The position numbers and the translations under genes are program-made. Below are positions 55,656 to 63,285 of a stretch of 64,000 nt of DNA, piece by piece. Source of the stretch: DATMER01 sp040349255 (GTDB taxonomy: Bacteria; Acidobacteriota; Thermoanaerobaculia; Multivoradales; UBA5704). The stretch is from NCBI GenBank assembly GCA_040349255.1, contig JBEQUE010000161.1:7368-71367 (forward strand). Direction: 5' to 3'. The notes beneath the pieces were generated by a model. That model ran no database searches. It worked only from the letters and a program-made list of their open reading frames with translations, and had not been told where the DNA came from. How positions within the stretch are numbered: the first letter of the stretch is position 1; the number at the start of each line of letters is the position of its first letter.

Positions 55656-57019
55656 CGGCCGAGGAGCTCCAGGCCGTCATCGACCGCCTCACCCGGGAGA
55701 TCGGCGACCTCCAGCAGCGCAACCTCACGCTCCAGGCCCGGCTCGACCAGCTCCTCGCGCCGGCGAAATCGCCGGACGACGTGGCCTCGGCGCTGCAGCG
55801 CACGGTCGACCGCCTCCAGACCGAGCTCGCGTCGCTCTCGAACCCGATCTCGAATTTCGCGGTCAAGGACTTCCGTCTCGAAACCGCGCTCACCGTTTCG
55901 ATCACCGAGCTGGGCACGATCGAATACAGGCTGCTCCAGCCGGGCTCGAACGTCGATCCGAATTCGATCAGCAAGCTGACCCTCTCGCTCGTGCCGATCG
56001 AAAAGCAGGGGCCGGGCGGCACCCTGTCCTCGCTTCTTTTCCAGCCGGGCCGCGAGCTCGCTCTGGTCGGCCTGGGCGACGAGCTGCGCGAGGTCTTCGA
56101 ACGGAACCATATCTTTACGATCGGCGATTTCCGGAGCACCGTGATGCGAGCGCAGGTGCGGGCGACGCTGATCGCTTCGGAGAAGGCCACGCAGCAGGAG
56201 CTCGCGCTGTTCCAGGCGCGCGCCGAGCTGCTGCTCCTCGCCGGCATCGACCGCATCTCCGTCGACCTCTTGATAACGGCGGGCGTCGACAGCCTCCAGG
56301 CGCTGGCGCGATCGACGCCGGAAGGCCTGATGCTGATCCTGCCGAAAATCGACAAGGCGCAGCTCGCGCAGTGGATCGCGGCCGCCCAGGCATTCACCGG
56401 CATCGCGCCGGCGGAGCCTGCGACTTCGGTCCTGAAGATCGACACCCGGCCGGCGGGTCTCCTCGCTCGCCTGGAGACGGATGAAACCTTTTCGCCGACG
56501 CCGATCCAGCGGCAGCTCGCCTCCTCGACCCGGCCTTTCTCCCTCGGCACGCTCCGGCACCAGTTGACCGAGAGTGGCACCGGCTATGCCCTCGACGCCT
56601 GGTCGACGGGCAGCGGCTCGGCCGCGACGACGGTGGTGCCTTCCTCGAATTCCAACGCCACCGCCGGCTTCCGGGTGGCCTGCCACTCGGTGACCGCGTC
56701 GACGCTCAGCCCGGGCGGCAGGCTGGAGCTGTCTCCGCCGGTGGGCGGCGTCGAAGGGTTTCCGGCGAGCTGCTACGCGCCGGGCACGAACGTCCGGTTG
56801 AGCGCGCTCCCGGACGAAGGCTACCGTCTGGACAGCCTGGTGATTACGACGGGCATGACCGCGGGCACGACCCGCACGACCCGGACACTGACCGAGCCCG
56901 AGACGGAGATCGTCGTCGACGCTCCGGTGCTGGCCCGGGCGACCTTCGTCGAGCTCATCGGGGACGACAGGACGCGGGGAGCGGCGGAGCCGCCGCTCCC
57001 GGGTTCGCTCAGAAGGTGA
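55652..57019 (+). CDS. Coiled-coil, HhH-like and beta-repeat protein of the cluster
   Basis: A 455-aa protein with no signal peptide. Residues 1-70 are a coiled coil (ELQAVIDRLTREIGDLQQRNLTLQARLDQLL). The middle (LALVGLGDELREVFERNHIFTIGDF, AELLLLAGIDRISVDLLITAGVDSLQALA) looks like helix-hairpin-helix units of the DUF4332 type. The end (LELSPPVGGVEGFPASCYAPGTNVRLSALPDEGYRLDSL) resembles a divergent InlB-like B-repeat. The combination is unusual and no function is known. Its last 11 nt overlap the convergent gene. Confidence 0.65.
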   Translation: MTAEELQAVIDRLTREIGDLQQRNLTLQARLDQLLAPAKSPDDVASALQRTVDRLQTELASLSNPISNFAVKDFRLETALTVSITELGTIEYRLLQPGSNVDPNSISKLTLSLVPIEKQGPGGTLSSLLFQPGRELALVGLGDELREVFERNHIFTIGDFRSTVMRAQVRATLIASEKATQQELALFQARAELLLLAGIDRISVDLLITAGVDSLQALARSTPEGLMLILPKIDKAQLAQWIAAAQAFTGIAPAEPATSVLKIDTRPAGLLARLETDETFSPTPIQRQLASSTRPFSLGTLRHQLTESGTGYALDAWSTGSGSAATTVVPSSNSNATAGFRVACHSVTASTLSPGGRLELSPPVGGVEGFPASCYAPGTNVRLSALPDEGYRLDSLVITTGMTAGTTRTTRTLTEPETEIVVDAPVLARATFVELIGDDRTRGAAEPPLPGSLRR

Positions 57020-57974
57020 CGGTGAGGCCGTTGGCGACGAGCCCGAGGCGGACGTTGACCGTCGACTGCTTGGGTGACTTGTCCACCGGCGCGGCTTCGG
57101 CTGTGGCCGGAGCCGGGAACGTGCGCTTCAAGAGGATCGACACGTTGCCTGCATCCGCTCCGGACTGGCCGGTCGTGGTTGCATCCTCGTCTTCGAAGCT
57201 CCAAGGAACACCGTCGGTGTCGATGGAAATCGCCTTGCCGCCGATCGGCTGCCCGTCCTTGTTGCGCAACTGGATCAGGAGCGACAGGGTCCGAAGCGTG
57301 TTGCCGTCCGCGTCGTCCTCCTCCGTGATCTCGCCCTCGATGATGCTGAGGCTTGGGCCCACGATCACCTGCGTCGGCTTCGGCACGCCGAGGCCGGGCT
57401 GCGGAGCGAGCTGCGCGAACATCCGCATCTGGCCGACGGCGGTGGCTGCATTGGTCTGCACCGAGAACTTGGTGCTTTGCGAAGTGGAGGTGGCGCCGGC
57501 GCCTCCGCTGGCCGCGTAGGAGCTGCCGCCGAAGAGTGTCGGCGTACGGCTCAACGAGAAGCCCATTCCGAAGGTATTCGTAGAGGTGTCGGTCGACGAG
57601 CTGGCGTCGGTGGCGAGCGAGTCGATGACGAAGCGCCCTTCGATCTTCACCTGCGGATACTGGTAGAAGACGGGGTCGATGAAGTTGAGGAGCGGCAGCT
57701 TCTGCGTGTAGGACTTCGAGCCGGTGATCGTGCCGAAGTCGTCGTAGATGGTCTCCTGCACGGCGATCACGTCGACGAGGGTCTGGGCCAGCGTGCTGGT
57801 CGTGTCCGCGCTCGTTTCCGTGAGGTTTTGCTGGGTGGCGGCGACGGCGTTGCCGACGCCCAGCATCAGGGCGCCGAAGCTCGCGCCGGCGGCGGCGAGG
57901 TCTTGTCCGGCGTCGGTGTTTTCCTGGGCCGCCAGGGTCAGGTCTCCGAGGCCGGCGAGCTCATTTGTGCTCAT
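57009..57974 (-). CDS. Cluster protein B: DUF2589-like with C-terminal Ig-like domain
   Basis: A 321-aa protein after GAAAGGAGAG. An Ala-rich amphipathic N-terminus (GASFGALMLGVGNAVAATQQNL) precedes a central beta region with serine/threonine-rich loops (VKIEGRFVIDSLATDASSSTDTST). The C-terminus is Ig-like (LSLLIQLRNKDGQPIGGKAISIDTDG, GNVSILLKRTF). It is a paralog of the gene immediately upstream; both share LxPxxTxxFPVP/VPKPTQVxxGPxxxxxxGxxTE. The central part recalls DUF2589, of unknown function. No signal peptide. Confidence 0.65.
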   Translation of the reverse strand: MSTNELAGLGDLTLAAQENTDAGQDLAAAGASFGALMLGVGNAVAATQQNLTETSADTTSTLAQTLVDVIAVQETIYDDFGTITGSKSYTQKLPLLNFIDPVFYQYPQVKIEGRFVIDSLATDASSSTDTSTNTFGMGFSLSRTPTLFGGSSYAASGGAGATSTSQSTKFSVQTNAATAVGQMRMFAQLAPQPGLGVPKPTQVIVGPSLSIIEGEITEEDDADGNTLRTLSLLIQLRNKDGQPIGGKAISIDTDGVPWSFEDEDATTTGQSGADAGNVSILLKRTFPAPATAEAAPVDKSPKQSTVNVRLGLVANGLTVTF

Positions 57975-57987
57975 GGTGTCTCTCCTT

Positions 57988-59022
57988 TCACAGCATCACG
58001 GTGAACGACTTGTTTCTCGAACCGAGCGAAACGCTCAATGGAAACTTCTCGAAGCCCTTGGCGGCAGCCGAGAGGCTGCGGGTCAACTTGACTTTCACTC
58101 TTCCGTTGCCGTCGGTGCTCGAGCCGGTGGCGAAGGAGGGCAGGAGCGTTCCGGACTCGAGGACGATGTTCACGCCCTGCTGCATCGGCTCGCCGCTCCT
58201 CTTCCGGAGCTCGATGAGTACGTCGACCGAGCGGCTCGTGACGACGTCGGCGGTCTTCTGCTCGGTGACGGCACCCTGCGTGACATAGATCTGCGGCCCG
58301 ATCTCGACCGAGGCGGGAACCGGGAATTTCCCGGTGTTGCGAGGTCCGAGCTGCGCCACAAGTTGGACTTGCCCGGAGCTCCACGCAACGTCCTGCTGGT
58401 TCTTGATCTTCACCGACTGATCAGAGCTGGCATGGCTGAAGTCGAACCAGCCGCCGAATCCCCAGGCGCCGCCGCCGCCGATCGACGAGCTCTCCTGGTG
58501 CGCGTTGAACTGGACTCCCTGTTCGGCGTGAAACGCTCCCACCGTCAGGTCCATGGAGAGCTCCACGGTCTTCCATTCGTGGAAGGTTGGCGTGAAGTAG
58601 TTCAGGACAGAGACCTCGTTCGTGATCAGCTTCGTCTTGGCGGTGTCCGGAATGCCGTCGTCGTTGAGCTCCTGCACCACCTGCGTCACGACCTTGATCT
58701 TCTTCTCGCTCAGCTTCTTGACGGCATCGACCACGCCTTTGTCGAGCGCCTTTTGAGAGGTGGCCACGGCAGTGCCGATGGAGCTGAGGACGCTGCCGAA
58801 CGCGGGAGCGCCTGCGCCGAGCTCCCCGGTGATCTTTTTACCGGGGTCGTCCGTCGCGAGAAGGATGCCTCCGGTCGGCGTGGTGAGCTCCGATGCATCC
58901 GATGTGGTGAGCGTGCCGCCCGGGCTCGCGCCCACCACCCCTCCTTCCCGCGGGAGCTCCGTGACGGGGCTCGCGCTGGCGGCGGTCTTCTGGGATTCCT
59001 TGGATTTGTTGCCGTCGGCCAT
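57988..59022 (-). CDS. Cluster protein A: DUF2589-like with C-terminal Ig-like domain
   Basis: A 344-aa protein after AAAGGAG. A low-complexity N-terminus (KSKESQKTAASASP) is followed by FGSVLSSIGTAVATSQKALDKG. The beta region VELSMDLTVGAFHAEQGVQFNAH then has Gly/Ser loops (SSSIGGGGAWGFGGWFDFSHASS). The C-terminus is Ig-like (VDVLIELRKRSGEPMQQGVNIVLES, TDGNGRVKVKLTRSL). The alternating hydrophobic strand pattern with glycine-rich tips could suit a self-assembling or membrane-inserting protein, but that is speculation. Co-transcribed with protein B (13-nt gap) and the subtilase (19-nt gap). Confidence 0.65.
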   Translation of the reverse strand: MADGNKSKESQKTAASASPVTELPREGGVVGASPGGTLTTSDASELTTPTGGILLATDDPGKKITGELGAGAPAFGSVLSSIGTAVATSQKALDKGVVDAVKKLSEKKIKVVTQVVQELNDDGIPDTAKTKLITNEVSVLNYFTPTFHEWKTVELSMDLTVGAFHAEQGVQFNAHQESSSIGGGGAWGFGGWFDFSHASSDQSVKIKNQQDVAWSSGQVQLVAQLGPRNTGKFPVPASVEIGPQIYVTQGAVTEQKTADVVTSRSVDVLIELRKRSGEPMQQGVNIVLESGTLLPSFATGSSTDGNGRVKVKLTRSLSAAAKGFEKFPLSVSLGSRNKSFTVML

Positions 59023-59041
59023 GGTTTCTCCTTTCTATGGC

Positions 59042-61096
59042 TCAAGACGCCGGACCGGCCTCCGCGACCCACACCGCGAGCGCGAAGGGCTGGGGGCCGG
59101 CCGGAACATTGAATGCGCTGACTTTGAGGAGGTAGCGGCCCGCCGCGAGAGCGGGCGCGTCGAGGACCTCGACCGTGTTGGCGCGGTCCGGGATGCGCGG
59201 CGCCATGACTCCATCGGGACCGTCGAGATGAAGGAGGGACAGGTCGAGATCGTTAATTAGCCGTTCGCCGGGAGCGTCGTACCAGCAGAGCACGGCGCGG
59301 AGCGAGGCGCCCGCCTTGACCTGGACCGCGTACAGGCGCTCGTCGCCGGTCTTCAGGCCGGCCGTCTCGTCGACGATCGTGATCGGCCGGCCCGGCTGGC
59401 GGGGGAGGCTCGCGGCGACGTCGAGCCGCCCATGCCCGGCCTCGGACGGCAGGGCGCGGCCGAAGCCGGCCCGGCCGCGGACGGGCTGCGCGCCGAGGAT
59501 AAGGACGGCCTTCAAGGCGGCGCCCGAGATCGGCCGGCCGCCGTTGGCCTCGCGCCAGGCCTGGCGGACCAGCGCCGTCAGGCCGCCCGCGAGGCCGGTC
59601 GCGGCCGAGGTGCCGCCGTCGTACATGTAGCGCGGCAGCGGGCTGGCGAGACCCCAGCCGCGCCCGGAGCAGACGCTCGACCGCGGGCCGGCGAGGTTGG
59701 TCCCGGGCGCGCACAGGTCGGGCTTGATCCGGCCGTCCGCCGTCGGACCGGCGGAGCTGAAGCAGGCGATGCGATCGGGCTCGCCGCTGATCGGCTCGCG
59801 GCGGTCCAGGGCATGGCGGAACCGCTGGGCCTGCGGGTCGAGCTCGCCCCAGGTCCTGCGCAGCCCGGCGGTCTCCGACGGTCCCTCGGTCGCGCCGATC
59901 GCGATCACGTTCTTGGCCGCGGCGGCGGCGTAGAGCGAGCCGGGCTCGATCCGGCCGTCGCCGTCGCGGTCCGCGCCGTCGTTGCCCGCGGCGAAGAGGA
60001 GGACCGCGTCCGGATGCTCGCGCAGGAACAGGTCGGCCTCGAAGCAGTCGTCGGTGTAGGCGCCGCGCGCGGGGTCGCCCCAACTGTTGACATGGATGCG
60101 CGCGCCGCGGTCTCGCGCCTGCTGGAAGAGCTCGCGCAGGTCGAGCGGCCGGCCGCTGAGATAGAACCCGCTGCGGACGCGGCTCGCGAAGGCGGGTTTG
60201 ACGGCGCAGTAGTGCTCCAGCGCCTGGAAGACGAGGCGCGCCGCCGGCGCCGCGCCGCGATGCCGGCCGCCGCAGGCCGAGCCGTCCCCGACCGCGAGCC
60301 CGGCAACGTGCGTGCCATGGCCCGTGTTGCGATCCGAGGCGCCGTCGTCGAGGCCCGGCTGGGCCAGGAACGGAGACCAGGACGGGTTCGTCGGCCAGCT
60401 CGCGATGGCCTCGATCCGGCCCTGGAAGTCGCGGTGCAGCCCGGGTCCGTCGGCGCCGACGTCGAGCCCCGTGTCCGCCACGGCGAGGATCTCGCCGCGC
60501 CCGTCGAGATTCGGCGGTAGATTCGGGGCCAAGCCGAAGCCGGCCGGCGCCGCGGCCAGCGGTATCGGCGCGCGCGCGGGGTCGGCGATCTTCACGCCTT
60601 CGAGATCGCGCAGCCGGGCGAGATCGCCCGTGTAGTGGACGCGGATCTTCGACGACGAGGACGACAGGATGGGGATGCCGAGGAGCCGGAGCTGCTCCTC
60701 GACCCGCGGCCGCGCCTCGCGCCCGAAGCAGACGACGTCCACGATGCCGTCGAGCAGGCCGGCCGCGGCGCGCTCGCTCTCGCTCTGGGGCTCCACCTGG
60801 CGCTGGCAGTTCTCCTGGCGGTAGGCGACGGCGCCCTCCAGGAACGGGAAGGCGCTGAGATCGGGCGGCCTCAACCCGTCGGGCAGCGTGACGCAGGCGC
60901 CGAACGGCGGCGCCCAGAACTCGATCCGGATACCCCGGGCCGTGAGTGCCTCCTTCCACTCCTCGCGGATCGGGCCGGAGAACCGCACGAGGCTGCGCGG
61001 TTCCTGGTGGTCCTCGAAGACACCGCTCTCGATCGGGATCGGAGTCGCGTGACACCAGACAAGAATTTCCCGCCGGTCCTGCTTCGGCTGGCTCAT
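59042..61096 (-). CDS. S8 subtilisin-like protease without signal peptide
   Basis: A 684-aa subtilase. The N-terminus (MSQPKQDRREILVWCHATPIPIESG) has no export signal, unlike the other subtilase in the cluster. The triad is in LAVADTGLDVGADG (Asp), GHGTHVAGLAVG (His) and GGTSAATGLAGGLTALV (Ser). The C-terminal beta domain matches that of the other copy (LRAVLCWYDAPGERLINDLDLSL, LLKVSAFNVPAGPQPFALAVW). No Shine-Dalgarno is visible. As first gene of a minus-strand operon with proteins A and B, it may process them; cytoplasmic location is inferred from the missing signal. Confidence 0.88.
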   Translation of the reverse strand: MSQPKQDRREILVWCHATPIPIESGVFEDHQEPRSLVRFSGPIREEWKEALTARGIRIEFWAPPFGACVTLPDGLRPPDLSAFPFLEGAVAYRQENCQRQVEPQSESERAAAGLLDGIVDVVCFGREARPRVEEQLRLLGIPILSSSSSKIRVHYTGDLARLRDLEGVKIADPARAPIPLAAAPAGFGLAPNLPPNLDGRGEILAVADTGLDVGADGPGLHRDFQGRIEAIASWPTNPSWSPFLAQPGLDDGASDRNTGHGTHVAGLAVGDGSACGGRHRGAAPAARLVFQALEHYCAVKPAFASRVRSGFYLSGRPLDLRELFQQARDRGARIHVNSWGDPARGAYTDDCFEADLFLREHPDAVLLFAAGNDGADRDGDGRIEPGSLYAAAAAKNVIAIGATEGPSETAGLRRTWGELDPQAQRFRHALDRREPISGEPDRIACFSSAGPTADGRIKPDLCAPGTNLAGPRSSVCSGRGWGLASPLPRYMYDGGTSAATGLAGGLTALVRQAWREANGGRPISGAALKAVLILGAQPVRGRAGFGRALPSEAGHGRLDVAASLPRQPGRPITIVDETAGLKTGDERLYAVQVKAGASLRAVLCWYDAPGERLINDLDLSLLHLDGPDGVMAPRIPDRANTVEVLDAPALAAGRYLLKVSAFNVPAGPQPFALAVWVAEAGPAS

Positions 61097-61159
61097 GAGT
61101 ACCAGGAACGATCCGGGCGGACCGTTCCCTCACTCGGCCCGTGGCTCTCGGCGATTTGC

Positions 61160-61735
61160 CGGAACCTATGGGCGTTTCACCAACCCCTGTCGACGTTGCG
61201 CCGGTATCTATAGACGCTTCGCCGACACCTATCCGCGTGTTTGGCCGACCTGTCGCAATACAGGGTTCCTCGTCGCAACGTAGCCTTCCCTGTTGCGATT
61301 CGAGGTTCTCCACGGCGTTGGAACGTTCCCGCGCGGCGCCGGAAGCTTCTCCAGGCCGATGGAAGCTTCCACGGCGCAACGGAACGTTCTCTCCGCCGTA
61401 GGAAGGCTCCCTGGCGCCGTCGGAACGTTCTACATCGTGACGGAAGGTTCCACGCCACGACGGAACGTTCCATGCCGCCGCGGAAGGTTCCAGGAAGAGA
61501 CGGAAGGTTCCCGGGTCGCAAAGAGAACGTTCCACGCCGCGACGGAACGTTCCATGGCGTGACGGAACGTTCCACGCCGCGGCGGAAGGTTCTACGCCAC
61601 GAAGGAAGCATTCCAGGCGGCAACGAAAGGTTCTACGCCGCGGCGGAAGGTTTCTGCATCGCGAAGGAAGGTTCTTCGCCGCGGCGCAACCTTCTACGCC
61701 GCCAGGGAAGGTTCCATGGCCACGGAGAAGCTTAC
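61160..61735. repeat. Array of about 28 degenerate 20-21-bp units around the palindrome GGAACGTTCC
   Basis: From about 61160 to 61300 seven units of 21 bp share CCTRT followed by CG. From 61320 to 61735 the units share GGAASGTTCY, starting at 61320, 61341, 61361, 61381, 61401, 61422, 61442, 61462, 61482, 61502, 61524, 61544, 61564, 61584, 61604, 61625, 61645, 61666, 61686, 61706 and 61726. The spacing is mostly 20 bp. The palindrome is exact in five units and has G or C at the centre in others. Several frames are open through it only because the repeat lacks stops. Flanks 61097-61160 and 61735-61896 hold no gene. Confidence 0.85.
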
Positions 61736-61861
61736 CGGCCCGCGGAGAACGGAACGGAGGGCCGTGGAAATTTTCTGACCCACCCGTTTTGGTCGAAAAA
61801 GTGCCTTTTTGAGAAAACCGGCTCCAATCGGGCCGGGACTCCCTATCATCCTTTCCGTGCA

Positions 61862-61878
61862 CGAGCCCGGAGGGCTCG
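61862..61878 (+). promoter_or_regulatory. Hairpin just upstream of a ribosome site
   Basis: CGAGCCC-GGA-GGGCTCG, 7-bp perfect stem, ends at the GAAAGGAG of the next gene. It may affect translation of that gene; a single observation. Confidence 0.35.
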
Positions 61879-61896
61879 GAAAGGAGAAGGACGACC

Positions 61897-62283
61897 ATGC
61901 GAGAGAAGTCGAGATCGGGTCAGTTGGGGGAGCTCCAGCGCCTGTTGGCGGCGCTGCAGGTGAACCAGGTGGAGCTGCCGCACCTGGAGACGCATCGGGC
62001 GCAGTTGGACGCGCTGGTCGGGCAGGCGGGAGACATCTTCCAGAGCCAGGCCGCGCTGGCGGCGAGCAAGCAGGAGGCGTCGCAGAAGCTGGCGTCGCTG
62101 CTGACAGACTCCCTGCAACTGGCGACGGTGCTGCGCTTCTCGCTGAAACAGTTCTACGGTCGGTCCTCGGAGAAGCTGGTGGAGTTCGGCATCCAGCCCT
62201 TCCGCGGGCGGAAGAAGCGGAAATCGCCCTCGACGCCGGCGGAGTCGACCGCCCCGGCCGAAGGAGCTCCGAGGGTTGACTGA
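61897..62283 (+). CDS. Small coiled-coil protein with SEKLVEFGIQPFRGRK motif
   Basis: A 128-aa protein after GAAAGGAGAAGG. Long amphipathic helices (LGELQRLLAALQVNQVELPHLETHRAQLDALVG, QAALAASKQEASQKLASLLTDSLQLATVL) lead into FYGRSSEKLVEFGIQPFRGRKKRK, then a Pro/Thr/Ala-rich tail. The SEKLVEFG-QPFRGR motif recurs in small hypothetical proteins of Acidobacteriota as far as I recall; function unknown. The basic end could bind nucleic acid. It lies directly beside the repeat array. Confidence 0.7.
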   Translation: MREKSRSGQLGELQRLLAALQVNQVELPHLETHRAQLDALVGQAGDIFQSQAALAASKQEASQKLASLLTDSLQLATVLRFSLKQFYGRSSEKLVEFGIQPFRGRKKRKSPSTPAESTAPAEGAPRVD

Positions 62284-62297
62284 CGCCACCTGAAACG

Positions 62298-62329
62298 CGA
62301 GGGGGCGAGGCCGTTTCTCCGCCCCCTCG
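62298..62329 (+). terminator. Hairpin after the small coiled-coil gene
   Basis: CGAGGGGGCG pairs perfectly with CGCCCCCTCG over a 12-nt loop, 15 nt past the stop codon, no U-run. Confidence 0.6.
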
Positions 62330-62407
62330 GAAGGTTTCCGCGCGATCGGGAGTCTTGGGAGAGCGGCGGTCAGCCCGCTGTGCGCTGCATTGTCGAAACC
62401 TCTGCGG

Positions 62408-62413
62408 TATAAT
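62408..62413 (+). promoter_or_regulatory. Consensus -10 box (TATAAT)
   Basis: An exact TATAAT lies 48 nt before the next start codon. No good -35 hexamer is seen at 16-18 bp, so the promoter may rely on the -10 region or an activator. Confidence 0.5.
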
Positions 62414-62460
62414 TAGCAGGCGCGAAGCTACTGGCAGAGACGAAGGAGGGAGGTAACACC

Positions 62461-62877
62461 ATGCACTGCCCCAGACTGCGCGGGTCGCAGGCGACTGCCA
62501 TTCTAGCCAGCATGCCTACGTGTCGATCCGGGCTCATCGTTCTGATAGCCGCGATCGCTCTTGGGTCCATATTGTTTTTCCCGGAATCTTCAAGAGCAGA
62601 GCCGCCGACACAGGTTCCCGCGAAGCAGATGGAAGGCAAGTTTGGCTTCGTCTGGTCTGGCTTCACGGGGCAACGTCTTCCGAAATGCAAAAAGATCGGC
62701 GCCAAGGAGATCCGATCGTTTACCGAGCTCTGTGAGAAGATACCCTCTTCGGCAAGTCAGTTGGGCAATCCCGGTTACGAGTGCAAGGCCCGCAAGGGAA
62801 AGCAAGCGACACTAATCTTCGAAACCTCCGAGATTTGCAAGATGGAGTGGGAAACGATGGACGCGCAGGCGCCTTGA
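62461..62877 (+). CDS. Small secreted protein of unknown function
   Basis: A 138-aa protein after GGAGGGAGG. The N-terminus is long before a hydrophobic segment (GLIVLIAAIALGSILFF) and a likely cleavage near SSRA-EPP. The mature 90 residues have four Cys (KCKKIG, ELCEKI, YECKARKG, EICKMEW), which could form two disulfides. No family recognised. G+C is lower than in the rest of the window. The 408 nt after it contain a good promoter and a structured leader but no gene. Confidence 0.7.
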   Translation: MHCPRLRGSQATAILASMPTCRSGLIVLIAAIALGSILFFPESSRAEPPTQVPAKQMEGKFGFVWSGFTGQRLPKCKKIGAKEIRSFTELCEKIPSSASQLGNPGYECKARKGKQATLIFETSEICKMEWETMDAQAP

Positions 62878-63125
62878 GTTTGGATTGATTCTCTTCCTCT
62901 AGTGTTTCTTGATTCTCCTGATGATTTTCGCTCAGCTGCGGAGGAGGTTCTAATTGTCGCGTGACGCGAGGCTCATGAAGTGGCCGCATGATCATCCCTG
63001 CGTTCCCTTCTGTCATGTCACCGTGAGGACGGAACCCCGAGACGGCTACCCCGAGGAACCTAAGACCCTCATGACTGCCAAGGGGAGGTAGGCGAGAGGT
63101 GCTGCCAGCAGGAGAAGGCGGGTTC

Positions 63126-63154
63126 TTGTTTCGCGCTTTAGGAGCCTATATACT
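63126..63154 (+). promoter_or_regulatory. Sigma-70-type promoter
   Basis: TTGTTT and TATACT are separated by exactly 17 bp. The predicted transcript start is near 63161, giving a leader of about 125 nt before the next gene. Confidence 0.6.
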
Positions 63155-63160
63155 AGCTGC

Positions 63161-63285
63161 ACACGTAAGCAGGGCCCCCGTTTCTGCGACTGATGGGGAG
63201 TCTGCGGGCCGGTCCCTCTCCGCCTGAGGAGACGCCCTGCGCGGAGCCCTTGGCTTACTCGTCCCGCAGGGCAGCGGAGAAAACA
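63161..63285 (+). other. Structured 5' leader
   Basis: GCCCTGCG (63234-63241) pairs perfectly with CGCAGGGC (63265-63272). An upstream CTCCGC (63218) pairs with GCGGAG (63241), and the two stems share a base. A GGAG ribosome site follows. No known riboswitch consensus is recognised; could be ordinary leader structure. Confidence 0.35.

Noticed and set aside
57009..59022. Bacterial gasdermins next to a protease
   Set aside because: Size and protease neighbour fit loosely, but the Ig-like ends and lack of gasdermin sequence features do not; kept only as unknown DUF2589-like proteins.
61160..61735. CRISPR array
   Set aside because: Units are degenerate, 20-21 bp in total, and the parts between palindromes are themselves repeated rather than unique spacers; no cas genes.
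59253..61898. An 881-codon minus-strand frame running through the repeat array
   Set aside because: It is the wrong phase of the subtilase gene joined to the stop-free repeat array; no start signal or domain.
61241..61963. Repeat protein encoded by the array (plus strand, 240 codons)
   Set aside because: Most units are 20 bp, not a multiple of three, so an encoded repeat would cycle through phases; open frames exist on both strands simply because the unit lacks stops.
62878..63285. A tRNA or known riboswitch in the 408-nt gap
   Set aside because: No acceptor/T-arm pattern such as GTTCGA with matching stems, and no conserved box of a common riboswitch could be recognised.
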